Shown here: piece after piece, positions 47,980 to 59,054 of the stretch
Numbering within the stretch: the stretch's first letter is position 1
Layout of the letters: each line of letters begins with the position of its first letter
Assembly: GCA_028583605.1 (NCBI GenBank)
Contig: CM053330.1
Location: 22,842,129 to 22,906,128 of the forward strand
Direction of reading: 5' to 3'
Origin: Dastarcus helophoroides
Taxonomy: Eukaryota; Arthropoda; Insecta; Coleoptera; Bothrideridae
DNA length: 64,000 nt
Made by a program: the position numbers and the translations under genes
The notes under the pieces: generated by a model
Told to the model about the DNA's origin: nothing
The model's database searches: none
What the model saw: the letters and a program-made list of their open reading frames with translations, nothing else

Positions 47980-49880
47980 TTAATTGCAGTAATCTTGAGG
48001 TTCTTTGATCGCCTTTCTCTTCACTAAAAGGTGGAGAGGAGTTAGACCTAGCATTACTTCCATCGCTGCTGTTGGGCAGGTATTCATTGCGCCGGTTATG
48101 CCCAGACATGGGTACCTTTGAACTGTGTTCATTTGGTTTTCTGCTGTCTTTTTCGTTATTTTTGGCCACCATACTAAAGAAGCGTATGTGATCAGGGGTG
48201 TAATTATCATCCTATATGACCAATAGATCATTTTCGGTTTCAGACTCCAGGTTTTGCTAAATAATCTTCTGCACGTCTAGAACGCTGTCGTGGCTCGCTT
48301 GATTATTTGAGTCAATTGAGGATTCCAGGTGAGCTTTTGGTCTAGGACTAGTGCCAGATATTTAGTCTCACTTGAGAAGTTGAACTCCATACATAGTGGG
48401 AGCTGTTAGATTTAGCTCCCTTCTCTTCGTGAAAGAAATTATTAATGTTTTATTTGGCTTTACACTTAACCCTTGTTTTTAACACCAGTTGTTAATGGTG
48501 TTCAGAGCTTTGTGCATTATTAAATCCGATAGGATTTTATTGTTTTTGCTCCTGATAATGACAGTAATATCATCTGCATAACATATTGCTTCAAAGCCCG
48601 AGTAATGCAGTATATTTAGGAGGTCATCAACCACAATGGACCAAGAGCAGTGTAGGTAAAACACCTTCTTGGGGACAACCCCTTGCTGCGCTCACTGGCT
48701 AAGGTTCCTTTGATTCCCCTACTATCTGTCATGGAGACGATCCAGTCGATAGTAGGTTTCTTAAAACCTTTTTTGATAGCTGCTGCCTTTATGAATTCAT
48801 ATGAGGTGTTCTCAAAAGCACCCTCTATGTCTATAAATCTCCAAAGAACTATTTCTTTGTTTGAGTATGCACTTTCTATTTTTTGACAAGATTGTGTAAG
48901 GCTGTTTCTGTTGATTTGCCTTCTTGATAGGCAAATTGATTTTCATGAATCGGATTCTTTAACAGTACTTCGTTTTTAATGTGTTGGTTCATAATTTTCT
49001 CCGTTGTTTTAAGAAGAAATGATGTTAGACTAATGGGTCTACATGATTTAGGCTGCGCAAACGATCATTTGTTTGCCATTGGTATATAGAATACATTTAC
49101 GTCTCTCAGCTTACTGGAATGTAGCTTAACGTGTAACTAGCTTTTAAAATTGGAGCTAGTGGATTTATAAGTTCCATTATGCCGTGCTGTAGTAGGACTG
49201 AAAAGATTTTATTTTCTCCTGGTGATTTATAGGGCTCAAAAGGATTCACCGCCCATTTTATCTGTTTTTTGTAAATATTTTCCCCACCGGACCTTTTACT
49301 CGACTGTAGCGGCGTAAATGGCCCGCAGCAATCGCAGGACTATTGTGGGTATTTTCAATTTCTATAGATTCCAGAAAATGAGTTCGCATAAGCAACTTTA
49401 CACTTTCCAGGCCGCTGTTCTTGGTGCAACTTCCGTCTTGATGTTGGAGAAGTCCTGTTCCGTTCGAGTGATCTTTGGATAGGATTTTCTGGAGTCGCAT
49501 TGACTGGGGCACATCTTTAATCCCCTCACAAAAGTCCCTCCATGATTTTCTTTTAGATCTTCTAAGCTCTTTGTTGTATTCTGTTAAGGCTTTTTTGTAT
49601 TCTCCCCAGTTATTGGTGCGTTTAGCCTTATTGAACAGTTTTCTTGTTTCAGCTCCTAATTTGGTGAGTGTCCTGTTTCAGCAGGGTGTTGATTTATTTT
49701 CCACTCTTCATTTTACTGGACAGCTATGCTCATAACTGTTTATTATGAGAGCTCTAGCTTCGTTAGCAAAAAATTCGAAATCATCAACCGTTTCAAGTGA
49801 GTAGTTGTGATCATTAATTTCCGATTTAAATTCGGTTCTGTATATTTGGGGTTTCTGTATTCACTGAAGGCATTTATTTT
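47980..49880 (-). pseudogene. LINE ORF2: linker and reverse transcriptase (I/LOA-like)
   Basis: Order on the minus strand: linker WGEYKKALTEYNKELRRSKR and SWRDFCEGIKD (49600-49510); NPFEPYKSPGENKIFSVLLQ (49245-49190); PISLTSFLLKTTEKIMNQHI (about 49050-48990); NQFAYQEGKSTETALHNL; FIDIEGAFENT, where family members usually have a catalytic D for the E-N; ICYADD, the palm box, YADD at 48569-48580; and the thumb MIITPLITYASLVWWPK with LGITGAMNTCPTAAMEVMLG (48200-48010). Stops and frameshifts interrupt it, and the segment with the usual PQGG box is damaged. The endonuclease is missing upstream of 49880, a normal 5' truncation or a cut made by the adjoining gypsy fragment. Confidence 0.85.
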
Positions 49881-49887
49881 AGTAAAC

Positions 49888-50430
49888 AGCTAACAGGACC
49901 TTGGACGAACATCTTTCCAAGGTCATTTCCAAGCATCAGAAAGACTGGGACCGACAACTACCATTGTTTCTAATGACCCGTCGCGCGGAAAGTTATGAAA
50001 CTACCGGTCCGACTCCGGCAAAAGTGATCTTGGGAGGGAACTGCGGCTTCCGTGTGACTTGGTGTTTTGATCACGAAGGGGGACCCCCAGGGGACGATGG
50101 GTTTTGTAGACGACTTGAGGGAAACGATATTGGAGACACATGCCCTGGTGCGGCGAAGATCAACTTGGCGACGGAGCGGATGAAGACAAGATATGACGTG
50201 AACGCCAACCATGATAGTTTCAGTGAGGGCGGATTGGTATGGCTCTACAATCCACAGCGGGGAAATGATTTTCGCCGAAATTTACGCCATTTTGGGAAGG
50301 TCCGTACAAAGTGCTGAAGAGGATCAACGACTTGGTATACATAATCCAGCGCAGCCCCAGGACCTAGATGAAAGTGTACACCTTAACACACTGTGCAAAT
50401 ACAGTGGCGAAGTGACTAATTGGAACTGAT
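49888..50430 (+). pseudogene. gypsy-type Pol, C-terminal integrase region
   Basis: The frame opens NRTLDEHLSKVISKHQKDWD, RQLPLFLMTRRAE, then ETTGPTPAKVILGG, KINLATERMKTRYD, GGLVWLYNPQRG, and in a shifted frame LKRINDLVYIIQRSPR. This is the end of the integrase core and the C-terminal GPY/F-like region of a Ty3/gypsy-type Pol. At least one frameshift (about 50290) and a stop are present. Everything upstream (RT, RNase H, most of integrase, 5' LTR) is missing at the junction with the LINE. No envelope frame was seen. Confidence 0.8.
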
Positions 50431-50457
50431 CGGGACGATCAGTCTTGAGAAAAAAAA

Positions 50458-50775
50458 TGTAGTCATAAAATTTGTATTAGTAAAGAGTTATCTCAAAAAA
50501 ATTGATAATGGGAAGCAGCCACGATAATGAATCATCCGGCAGATAAGCACTTTTTTTTCCACAAACAATAAGACTTGTTTGTACGGATTCTGTTCTAGAA
50601 AAACGGAAGCCTATAAATACGCGGTCGTCTTTCCCTCAGTTAGTTAATTAAACAGTAAGTTAGTTAATCAGTTGGTCAATTAAGTGAATTATAATTGTAG
50701 TGTTTCAAAATCAGTTTGGAAATAAAGTGGTTACAATTCACGAACTTTTAATTTTCAAACCGATAACGCGCAACA
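50458..50775 (+). mobile_element. 3' LTR of the gypsy element
   Basis: A polypurine tract (GAGAAAAAAA, 50448-50457) directly precedes TGT at 50458. The LTR ends ...GCGCAACA at 50775, giving TG...CA borders and 318 bp. It contains a TATA box, an initiator and a poly(A) signal in order. It follows the gypsy Pol relic at the right spacing. Confidence 0.75.
50612..50640 (+). promoter_or_regulatory. LTR core promoter: TATA box and arthropod initiator
   Basis: TATAAATA at 50612-50619 is followed by TCAGT at 50636-50640. The A of TCAGT lies 26 bases after the first T of the TATA box, the spacing of arthropod TATA/Inr promoters. AATAAA at 50721-50726 would end the R region. Confidence 0.7.
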
Positions 50776-51102
50776 ATAATTTTTAGTCAAACGTGTTAGA
50801 ATAGGACCAGCAAAAAAGATACGATAAGCATGAAGTACAAAAAAACTGCCGACAGCGCCCTCTACAATATTTACTCCTTTGTACTGCTTGTACTTATCTA
50901 AAACATATCTGAACCAAATTTCAACACGATTGGACGTTTCGTTTTTGAATTATACCCACAACAAGAAAAAAAATTTTTTTTGAAGCCTGGTAACTTCAAA
51001 ACGAGGTACTTTTGGACTAAGATAAGTTTGTCTAAATCGGTTGTATTTGATCATAGGAAGCTGTGTTTAAACTGGGTCCCATTACTTTCCGGACAGCCTG
51101 TG
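50776..51102 (-). mobile_element. family D terminal arm, right copy
   Basis: Inverted counterpart of 43029-43330, ending CACAGGCTGTCCGGAAAGTA on the minus strand beside TA (51103-51104). Shares the TTGTTGTGGGTATAATTC and CTGTGTTTAAACTGGGTCCC-type blocks. Confidence 0.75.
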
Positions 51103-51282
51103 TATTTGTTATAGTTCTTGGGATAACAAACCTATTTATACAAATTAGTTACGATGCAATTAGAATCTAATACAATCAGATTCTAATGACAAAGGCCACT
51201 TAAATAAGGCAACGGCTTGTATGGTGGGTTACATCGCAACATCCATTACTGAGATTAAGTTGGACGTGTTTACAACCACCGT

Positions 51283-51325
51283 ACCGTACTCATGAGGCCA
51301 ATGAAGGCCGAAACTAGTCTACGGG
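51283..51325 (+). ncRNA. hammerhead-like motif with one core substitution
   Basis: Stem I CCGTA (51284-51288) pairs with TACGG (51320-51324). The core reads CTCATGA (51289-51295), so the invariant G of CUGAUGA is a C. Stem II GGCC/GGCC (51296-51299, 51306-51309) has a 6-nt loop, then GAAA (51310-51313), a palindromic stem III ACTAGT (51313-51318) and GTC as cleavage triplet (51317-51319). The substitution is expected to abolish activity; it reads as a recently decayed PLE/retrozyme hammerhead. Confidence 0.65.
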
Positions 51326-51639
51326 TGTGATTGTAAATCTTTTCAACTTTGGGACGTTTAACTGTTTAATTACAGTTTTAATTTGTCAATTATTCTTTTT
51401 GTTAAATGTGTATAGTTTATGAGTTATAAATAGTTAAATGTTCTGTATTTAATAGTAAACGTATAATTACAATTTAACCAAACAAACTTCAAACTTTGTT
51501 TATTTTTCTACCAAATTTAAGTTTGCTAATTAAATGTACGAAACAACACTACTACACAGCTATACCGGTACGAATCCGCAAAAAAATTTGACCAAAAAAA
51601 AAATTTCACCAAAAAAAAATTTGAATGGTTTCTGCACAC

Positions 51640-51799
51640 TGAAAATGGAGTTAACAATTGAGAAACGCTGTCTAGAAATAATTTAGGTCAGTAGTTCTTT
51701 TTTTTTAGTGATCAAAAAGTGTTGTCAACTTTACCGGTCCGCGAAATCTTTGTCAGCAATTTTACACACCCGCGGGTAGAAAAAGGTTGAGAAACGCTG
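51640..51799 (-). mobile_element. two hAT termini in the same orientation
   Basis: Read on the minus strand, CAGCGTTTCTCAACCTTTTT starts at 51799 and CAGCGTTTCTCAATTGTTAA at 51670. The first is followed by CTACCCGCGGGTGTG. Such CAGCGTTTCTCAA ends are typical of hAT elements. No partner ends found. Confidence 0.6.
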
Positions 51800-52111
51800 C
51801 TATTCATAAACTTTTTTCATAGAGCTTGGGGCCGATTTATATAATTTTGTGGCTTACGAATTTATATGTACGACGTTTATGTGTTTCACTTAATTTAGCG
51901 TTATAAAATTCCTTTTTAAGTTATGTTCAAACTTACATATTGGGTGTATTGAGAGTATGAAGATCTCGATTTCAATTAATTACCATTTTGACATGTAATT
52001 TTCAACCCTCCACCCCTTCCCTCTAAGTGCTAGCGTGATTCTGAGAAATTGAGACAACAACACTTAAAAAATCCGTTTTTAATAAATAACAAAACAGTGA
52101 AAAATTACAAA

Positions 52112-52321
52112 TTAAATCATATGTTCAAATTGTTGTCCGTTAACAGGAAGCCAATATTTTAATCTAGTTGCAAAGGGTTGACCGCTGTCTACCATTTGTA
52201 AGATGATTTAGATGATCTCTTGGCGGATCATTTCCTTTAATGACTGAATATTTTCAGGTCTATTGAAACAAATTTTAGTTTTTAAATAAAACCAGAGAAA
52301 ATAATCTAATGGGGTTAAATC
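52112..52321 (-). pseudogene. second IS630/Tc1-mariner-type transposase C-terminus
   Basis: The minus strand reads DLTPLDYFLWFYLKTKICFN, RPENIQSLKEMIRQEI, a stop, IILQMVDSGQPFATRLKYWL and PVNGQQFEHMI before a terminal stop. The D-L-P-L-D-Y-F-L-W motif holds the third catalytic aspartate, and the (NGQQFEHxI) ending is the same type as the relic at 44084. Upstream parts are replaced by AT-rich repeat sequence. Confidence 0.75.
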
Positions 52322-52399
52322 AAAATCGAAACTTATTTTTTTTTATTCACATTATACCTAATGCTTCGCAATGCAAAATAAAATATAAAAGAAAAAATG

Positions 52400-53330
52400 A
52401 CCCTTTATCTGTTTTTTTCGGTAGTTACTTTGAAAAAATAAATTTTAAAATTGAAGAAAATTTCTAATATTATTGCGAAATTTAATTTTTTTCCAAATTT
52501 ATTTTTTAAACTTTAAACTTTACAAGTTTTTCAGTTTAAGTTTCAAATTTCGAGAAAAAATCAAAATTTAAATTTCGAAAAAAAAAACCAAGGAATCAAC
52601 GTTTCAGGAAATAAGTAGGCACTTTCTGTTTCAAAATCAAATCATGGTTTGAAAAAATAATTTAATTAATAAAAATGTTCTCAAGATTTTCACATTTTTG
52701 GAGATTCTAGGAGAAAAAATTTAACGAAAAAAAAATAATATTTTTTAATGAAATTAATTAATTAATTACTTTTTATTTTACATTTTCAAATTTTATTTCA
52801 GATGTTGACTGTTCTTTCAAATTTCACATTAAGTTTTAAAATCTTGCTTTTTTTAATTGGACTTTTAAATAGAAATTTTGACAATAAAAAATTGACAAAT
52901 CTTTGAATGAAAATTCAGATTTATAAGCAAATAGTTTCTCATAATATCTAGGAAAAAATTCGACTTTTGGAGTTGTTCTCAAAATTTCAATTTCAAATCT
53001 CAACTAAGTAAATCTTGATTTTATTTTTATACATCTAATAGTTAATTTTATTAAAATCTTCGATTAAATTATCTAGCAAGTAGTTCCAAGTGGCCTTCTT
53101 TGGTAACGCGAAACCATTCCTTTGTCCCCTAACTTTAGTCGCTTAACGCCTAAAGAAATTTTTACTTCAAAATAATAAAAAAACTTTTCAGACTATCTTC
53201 TTAAGGTTAAAAAATGCCAGTGAAAAAGTGTTTTTAATTTTTCGATTACTATTCAAATAAATCCAAGAAAAAATAAAATTGAAAATCCAAAGTTTTGCTC
53301 AAGAGCAGCAAGAGATATTTTTGATTTCTT
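52400..53330. repeat. AAATTTTC/GAAAATTT quasi-repeat tract
   Basis: The same low-complexity texture as 37480-40000; no gene seen. Confidence 0.45.
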
Positions 53331-53732
53331 GACATCATATTAATCGTCACCAAATTGCAACTTGGCCCTAATTTAACCTATGCTGTATCTCTCACCGTTT
53401 TAGAGAACCCTGCAGTGAGGAGCGAATCAAAAAATCCCTAATTGGTTAACCCAGACCCCAGAACTCGTTGGTGCCCTCCCATCCCAGGAAATCACTAGGA
53501 GCCATGGATATTTGTCCTTAAGAATGAAGGTGAGAGTACTTTGAAAAGGCGTTGAAAACAACAAACCTATTCCTACAGAACCTATTCAGTACTTTTTGCA
53601 GCAGCGAGTATTGGGAAATTCTTTTTCAGGGCTGATTATCATTTGTATAGAAGTAAAAAGGTTAAGACAATATGAGATATACTGTACAATTCTATACAGT
53701 TGTTGTTGTTGCGTTTTTAAAAAATTATTTTT

Positions 53733-53798
53733 ATCCCGACATTTAGTTATCCGGATCTCATCCAGTCCCAATTTTTCCGGATAATTGGAGCTCCACTG
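53733..53798 (-). mobile_element. solo pogo/Tigger-type terminus
   Basis: On the minus strand the end CAGTGGAGCTCCAATTATCC starts at 53798 beside TA and is followed by GGAAAAATTGGGACTGGATG and a second GATCCGGATAAC word. No matching left end found. Confidence 0.6.
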
Positions 53799-54045
53799 TA
53801 CTTAAAAATGCTATTTATTTTGAATTATTTGGTACTAAATATCCCCACCACAAAAAGGTGATTTCTCTTGAGGGATTGCATTTTTGAAAAGAGATTTTTT
53901 GCTAATTTCGTCCTATGTATTAAATGACAGTGGTTGACAATTTAGCTTTTGCCAAGGGTGGCTTGGAAATAACTGATTTCACAATTTTTGATACTAATAT
54001 TCGTTTATCCTTCTTGCAATGTGTGGTAGTGAGATTTTTACTATA

Positions 54046-56985
54046 CAGACTGAACCAAATTTAATTTCCACTACAAGGAACACAGAAACTATCACATATA
54101 TAAAAAAAGCTTAAATGGGCAAAGTGGTGCGGTGCAGAACTTAATGTCTAACAATATTCTGTTCAAAAAACAATTAAATTCCAACTTGCCTTGATTTTAC
54201 TTAAAAAAAACTGAAAATCCCCATTTTTAAAGATCTGCCGTGACTTGTGTATTTGAAGATCGATCGAAAAATATCAAAAACTCAAGTCTGCTATTTTTAG
54301 GGTATTTTCCTTGGTGTACATTTACATTTTCTGAAATAAACTATTTTCGAGAAAATTATGTCAACTTAATTATTTATTATGGACACCATATTAAATTGTA
54401 GCATTTTAAAATTCAGTATATTTTTCTGATTAATTTGATATATGACATGGCATACTTCAAATGTGGCAAACAGGAAGTAACTTATTATTAAAAATAAATA
54501 AATAATTATAGTAGGCGATCTAATCGCTATAGCTTCTAATTAGAAAAAATGCACTCCCTAAAAAATCAATAATTATTATTGAAAAATTAAAATTTTGTTG
54601 ACAAACTGTATTATATTGAAATATTCATTAGCAATCATAATGGACCCATTTAAATGACATTCCAAGAATTTTATTAGGAGAGACTTGTCCATGACTAACA
54701 CGCAAGGGTGCCTTCTAGACTTCTTTAGAAGTTAAGTATTTGAGAAAGCCGATCTGCCTAAAAACGAAAGTCAAAATACAATTATTGAAAAGAAAGAAAA
54801 TTATTTACCTTTTTACAATAATTTCACGATCTCAAATAATTCTCAGTGATGTCCGCAGCATATTACCTAATAAATAAAAGACAGAAAGCGTCAGATGTGT
54901 AGCAGTACTTAAATATTTAAAAAGTTTCGTAAGAATTGCCGAATATTTTAAATTTTTAAAAGGTAATTGCATTGAGATGCCCTAATAATTGTTTAAAAAT
55001 ACTAAGTTACTGTAATGCATAGCCGAGGGCAAGTCTCTCCTAATAAAATGTTTAGAATATCTACAAGGTTTTCAGAGAATTGCTTCATTTAAAGGGGCTC
55101 ACACAGATCACAATTGTACTAATAACTATTTCAATTTACACAATTTGTTACAATATTTTTAGTTTTTCAATATAATTATTATTACGAAATTAGGTAGTGA
55201 ACCTTTATTATTAAAGATTATGGCACTTGCATCGCCTACTATATATATTTTTTTATATATATACAGGATGGACCATAAGTAATGATACATACAGCAAGAG
55301 TAGATTTTCCTTATAAAATAACGTGATTTAGCAACATTTACTTTATACCTAAAGTTGATATTAACAGAGATACAGGGTGTCAAAGTTGAAAAAAAAATTG
55401 TGATTTTTTCGCATAACTGATGATCATATTGCACTATAGACAAGAAATTTGGTATAGGGGGGTTACTTTGGTCAAAAAATTCTCATTTGCCAACAGATTG
55501 TCAGTAACTCATAGGGGGCGCCACCTGCGCTACCTTGTATTATTCTAAAGCATCATAACTTTTTTGTGCCTGCATGTACATTTATTTTAAATGGATATTT
55601 TTATTTACCTGCATTTTTCACGTAAAAACGGTATTGTTTCTAAATGTTGATACGAGCAACCATTTTCAAGATATTTGCCTTCAAAGTTTGCCGTGCGTTT
55701 ATTTTAAGTTATGTAAATGTGAATTTTTCGCAGTAGGTTTCAAAATAAAAGTAATAAAACTGACTTTAAAATAGTTTATATCAAATATTACTCTATTGAC
55801 ATTATTATTACACATATTTTTTAAATTTCTAAAGCAAATTTAAATAAAATACCAAAACAAAATTTATTTTTAAAAATAATTATGTGGGAAATGACCTTTT
55901 TCATGCAAAGGGATTGTAAACAATTAAAAATCTGGCTGTCCTTTATTGAAATTCATCTCCAGATATCTGCTTTGACCACGCAGACTATTAAAATTTTCTT
56001 GTGCGGACTCAGAAATCATATCTCACATCTCTATGTTAGAAAATAAATTACGTCGTAATTTTTTGGATTTTCTTTATTGAGATTTTCAAAATTTAGGTAA
56101 TTACATTATCAGCAAAGTAATATTTGACATAAATTAGTTTCAAAGCTGTCTTATGATTACTTTTTTTTCAAGCCTACTTCGAAAATTTAATATCGTAGTA
56201 ATTTAAAACCAAGGTACGTCAAGCTTTAAAGGCAAATATCTTGGAAACGGTTGCTCGTATCAACTTTCAGAAAGTACACTTTTTTTTAAGTAAAAAATAT
56301 GGGGGAATAAAATAACTTATTTAAAATTAATATATGTGGGTGCACAAAAAAGTTATGATGATTTAGAATTATGCAGGATAGCACAGGCAGCGCCCCCTAT
56401 CAGCTATTGTTAATATGTTAGCAAATTAGAGTTTATCTGCTTAAGAAACTTCCTTGTGCCAAATTTCGTGCCTTTATTACAATTCATTCCATAATTATAC
56501 GAAAAAATCGAAATTTTTGTTTTAACTTTGACACCCTGTATCTCTGTTAAGATCAACTTTTGGTATAGTAAATGTAGGTAAATCACGTTATTCTTATTCG
56601 AAAAATCCACCATTGCTCTGTGTACCATTAGTTATCCCCACCCTGTATTGCAGGCGATATGTATATAGCATGTCATATATCAAATTAATCAGAAAAATGT
56701 ATTGAATTTGAAAATGATTAAATTCAGTGCGGCTCGATATTGAGAAGAAGAAATAATATAGTTAACATAATTTTCTCGGATACAGTTTATTTCAGAAAAA
56801 AATAACGCACAACAATAAGTTACTACTTATAATTAAAAATGGCGATTTTCAGTTTTAGAATTCAGTTGTTTTCTCACCGGAATAATGTTAGCCATTCAAT
56901 TCGGTACTACCTTGCCCATTTAAACTTTCTTCTATCTAATAGTTTCCGAGTTCCCTGTAGTGGAAATCAAATTTGGTTCAGCCGG
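54046..56985. mobile_element. family B element with ~430-bp inverted arms
   Basis: The left end CAGACTGAACCAAATTTAAT (54046) and the inverted right end CCGGCTGAACCAAATTTGAT (56985) both abut TA. The arms (54046-54470; 56655-56985) share AAATGGGCAA, TCTGAAATAAACT, CGAGAAAATTATGT and TTTCTGATTAATTTGATATA in order. The space between contains a separate long-TIR element and an AT-rich segment. No coding part. The TA duplication fits Tc1/mariner-type insertion. Confidence 0.75.
55264..56645. mobile_element. long-TIR element nested in the family B element
   Basis: The left end CAGGATGGACCATAAGTAAT and the inverted right end CAGGGTGGGGATAACTAATG both abut TA (55262-55263, 56646-56647). Arms of about 430 bp (55264 to about 55695; about 56220 to 56645) share ATACAGGGTGTCAAAGTT, AAATTTGGTATA/GGCACAAG, GGGGGCGCCACCTG, GTTGATACGAGCAACC and CAAGATATTTGCCTT. 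The inner ACAGGGTGTC word sits about 110 bp inside each end. No transposase. Confidence 0.8.
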
Positions 56986-57049
56986 TATGTATATTATCTC
57001 AAAACAGATTTACTCTTAAAATATTATATTTTTTAGTTTAAATGTTAAT

Positions 57050-59046
57050 TCGAGAGAATAAAGATACTGTTTTTATAAACAAATCTAAACATAATTTTGA
57101 TTTTAACCTCGAAATGTCGACTTTTTTCTTTAGAAATTTTGAGTAGTAGAAAATTCGGTATTTTATTAAAATTACAAGTTATTATGTTTAAATCCAAACA
57201 TTTGAGTTTAAGTTTATTTTGAATTCGAAAATTTGAGAGTTTTTTTCATAAAGTACTCGTTAAAAGTTGCCTCTTCACAAATAATAATCTGAAAACCGAC
57301 ACATTGTCCAGTTGAATTGCAATATCCGCGTTCTTTTCTATTATTATTATTATTTCTATTTTGGGGTCCCGAAATGAAATAAATGAAATTCGAAATAAAA
57401 TACTATAATACAAGTACCATGCTGAATTTTTGGCAAGGATTTAATGGAACATTTCATTCATAATTGATCATTTGATTATTTCGATTCATTCGATTATGAC
57501 AAAGACTATTTTCAAAAGAAAAAAAATTGTGGGAGTAAAAAGTTTAATGTGACATAAAGTTTAGTGTTCCACTTTCAAATATGTAAATAGGATTTTCTGA
57601 TCATATTTGTTACATTTATTTTGCTTATATCAGATATTGAATTGCCTACCCTACCTCAAATGCCACTTCAATAAAGGCATATAAGTGAAATAAACATAAT
57701 TGTGAACTAACACTAGAACATGGACATTGTTAGATAATTTTCAAATATGAATTCTGTACTCTTTTATGGTAAAAGTTACCCCCAGTGTCTAGGTTCTGCA
57801 GAGTTTAATATTTTCTGAAATTCGTGACATCATCCAGAATGTTCTTTTCTCTTCCTTTGGTATGACTGTTAATATTGTAAAAATAAAAATATATGAAGAT
57901 TTCAAGTTTTAGACATTTATTTAATGAATATTGGTACTATACATTAGAAATTCCACAATAAATTTACATTGGCAAAGTTTTAAGGCATTAAATACTCTCT
58001 ATTGTTTAACACTGCCTCAAATTTATGATAATAACTCAAGAAAGTTCAACTTTGACATTCCACCAAAAAACTAAAATAACTTAACTCGGAAACTATATTA
58101 ACAATAAAAAATTAATGTTGTTTCTTGTTAAAATAGTTACTGAATTATGAACATCGAACAATTCCTGGAAATACAGGCTAAACCTACATGATTTTTTTAA
58201 AGCACAATCAATTTAGTACTTTAATGAGTTATTACATATTATTTAAACCACATGACACTGTCACATCCATTATATAGGTTAAAAATTTTATTTCTTAAAT
58301 AAATACACACCTCATAACTAAAAATATATACAAATTATAATCATTACTAAATCTACTTTGCTTTCAAAAATAATGGTTGCAAGAGAATATTTACAAGTAT
58401 CTTTTTACACATATAAAAAAGTCAACAGTATTCTATGGAAACATTGAAGAGGTAATCTGTTTTGTTATTTACATCAAATAGTTACAGGTCAAATAGAAAT
58501 AATTAGAATACAAGAACAAAAATTATAACATTCTCAGGAATTGGGTGTTTATAGGGAATTTTACATCTCCTGATAGTACAGCTAGGGATAAATAAAAATC
58601 TACCAAAGAGCTCATTAGAAAGAATGAAACCCTGTTTAAGGCATTAAATAAAATATTTAATGCCAACCTACTTTAAATGACTTAAATTTAGTCAACAATG
58701 TTAATGCTTACATACTAAGTTTTCTATCAGTTGCATAAAATATAAATTAAAATAATAATAGTAAAAACAATGTAGGTTTGTGAACATTCATCTGTTTATA
58801 ATCATAATAGTACAAAAAATGCAAACTGCTTAACTTATTTTTTTTTGAATAATTTACTATGAGAGATAAATTCTCTTATTCCTGTGTCACTTAAAATATC
58901 TTTTCACCACTCATAAGTAATATTTTTTTTATCATTTTGATTTGCGCTAATCACATAAGACTGGCTAACAAATCTCATTTAGTGAGCAATTGTTATAGAT
59001 TTTGCAGCACTAGTTCGTTAGCATTAAGAAGTAACTTTTAAAATAC
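57050..59046. other. no recognised gene
   Basis: AT-rich, starting with a short quasi-repeat tract. It lies downstream of the Cdc34 exon and could include distal 3' UTR, but nothing shows this. A 10-bp hairpin (GGCATTAAAT/ATTTAATGCC) is at 58640-58663. Confidence 0.4.
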
Positions 59047-59054
59047 ATATAGGG

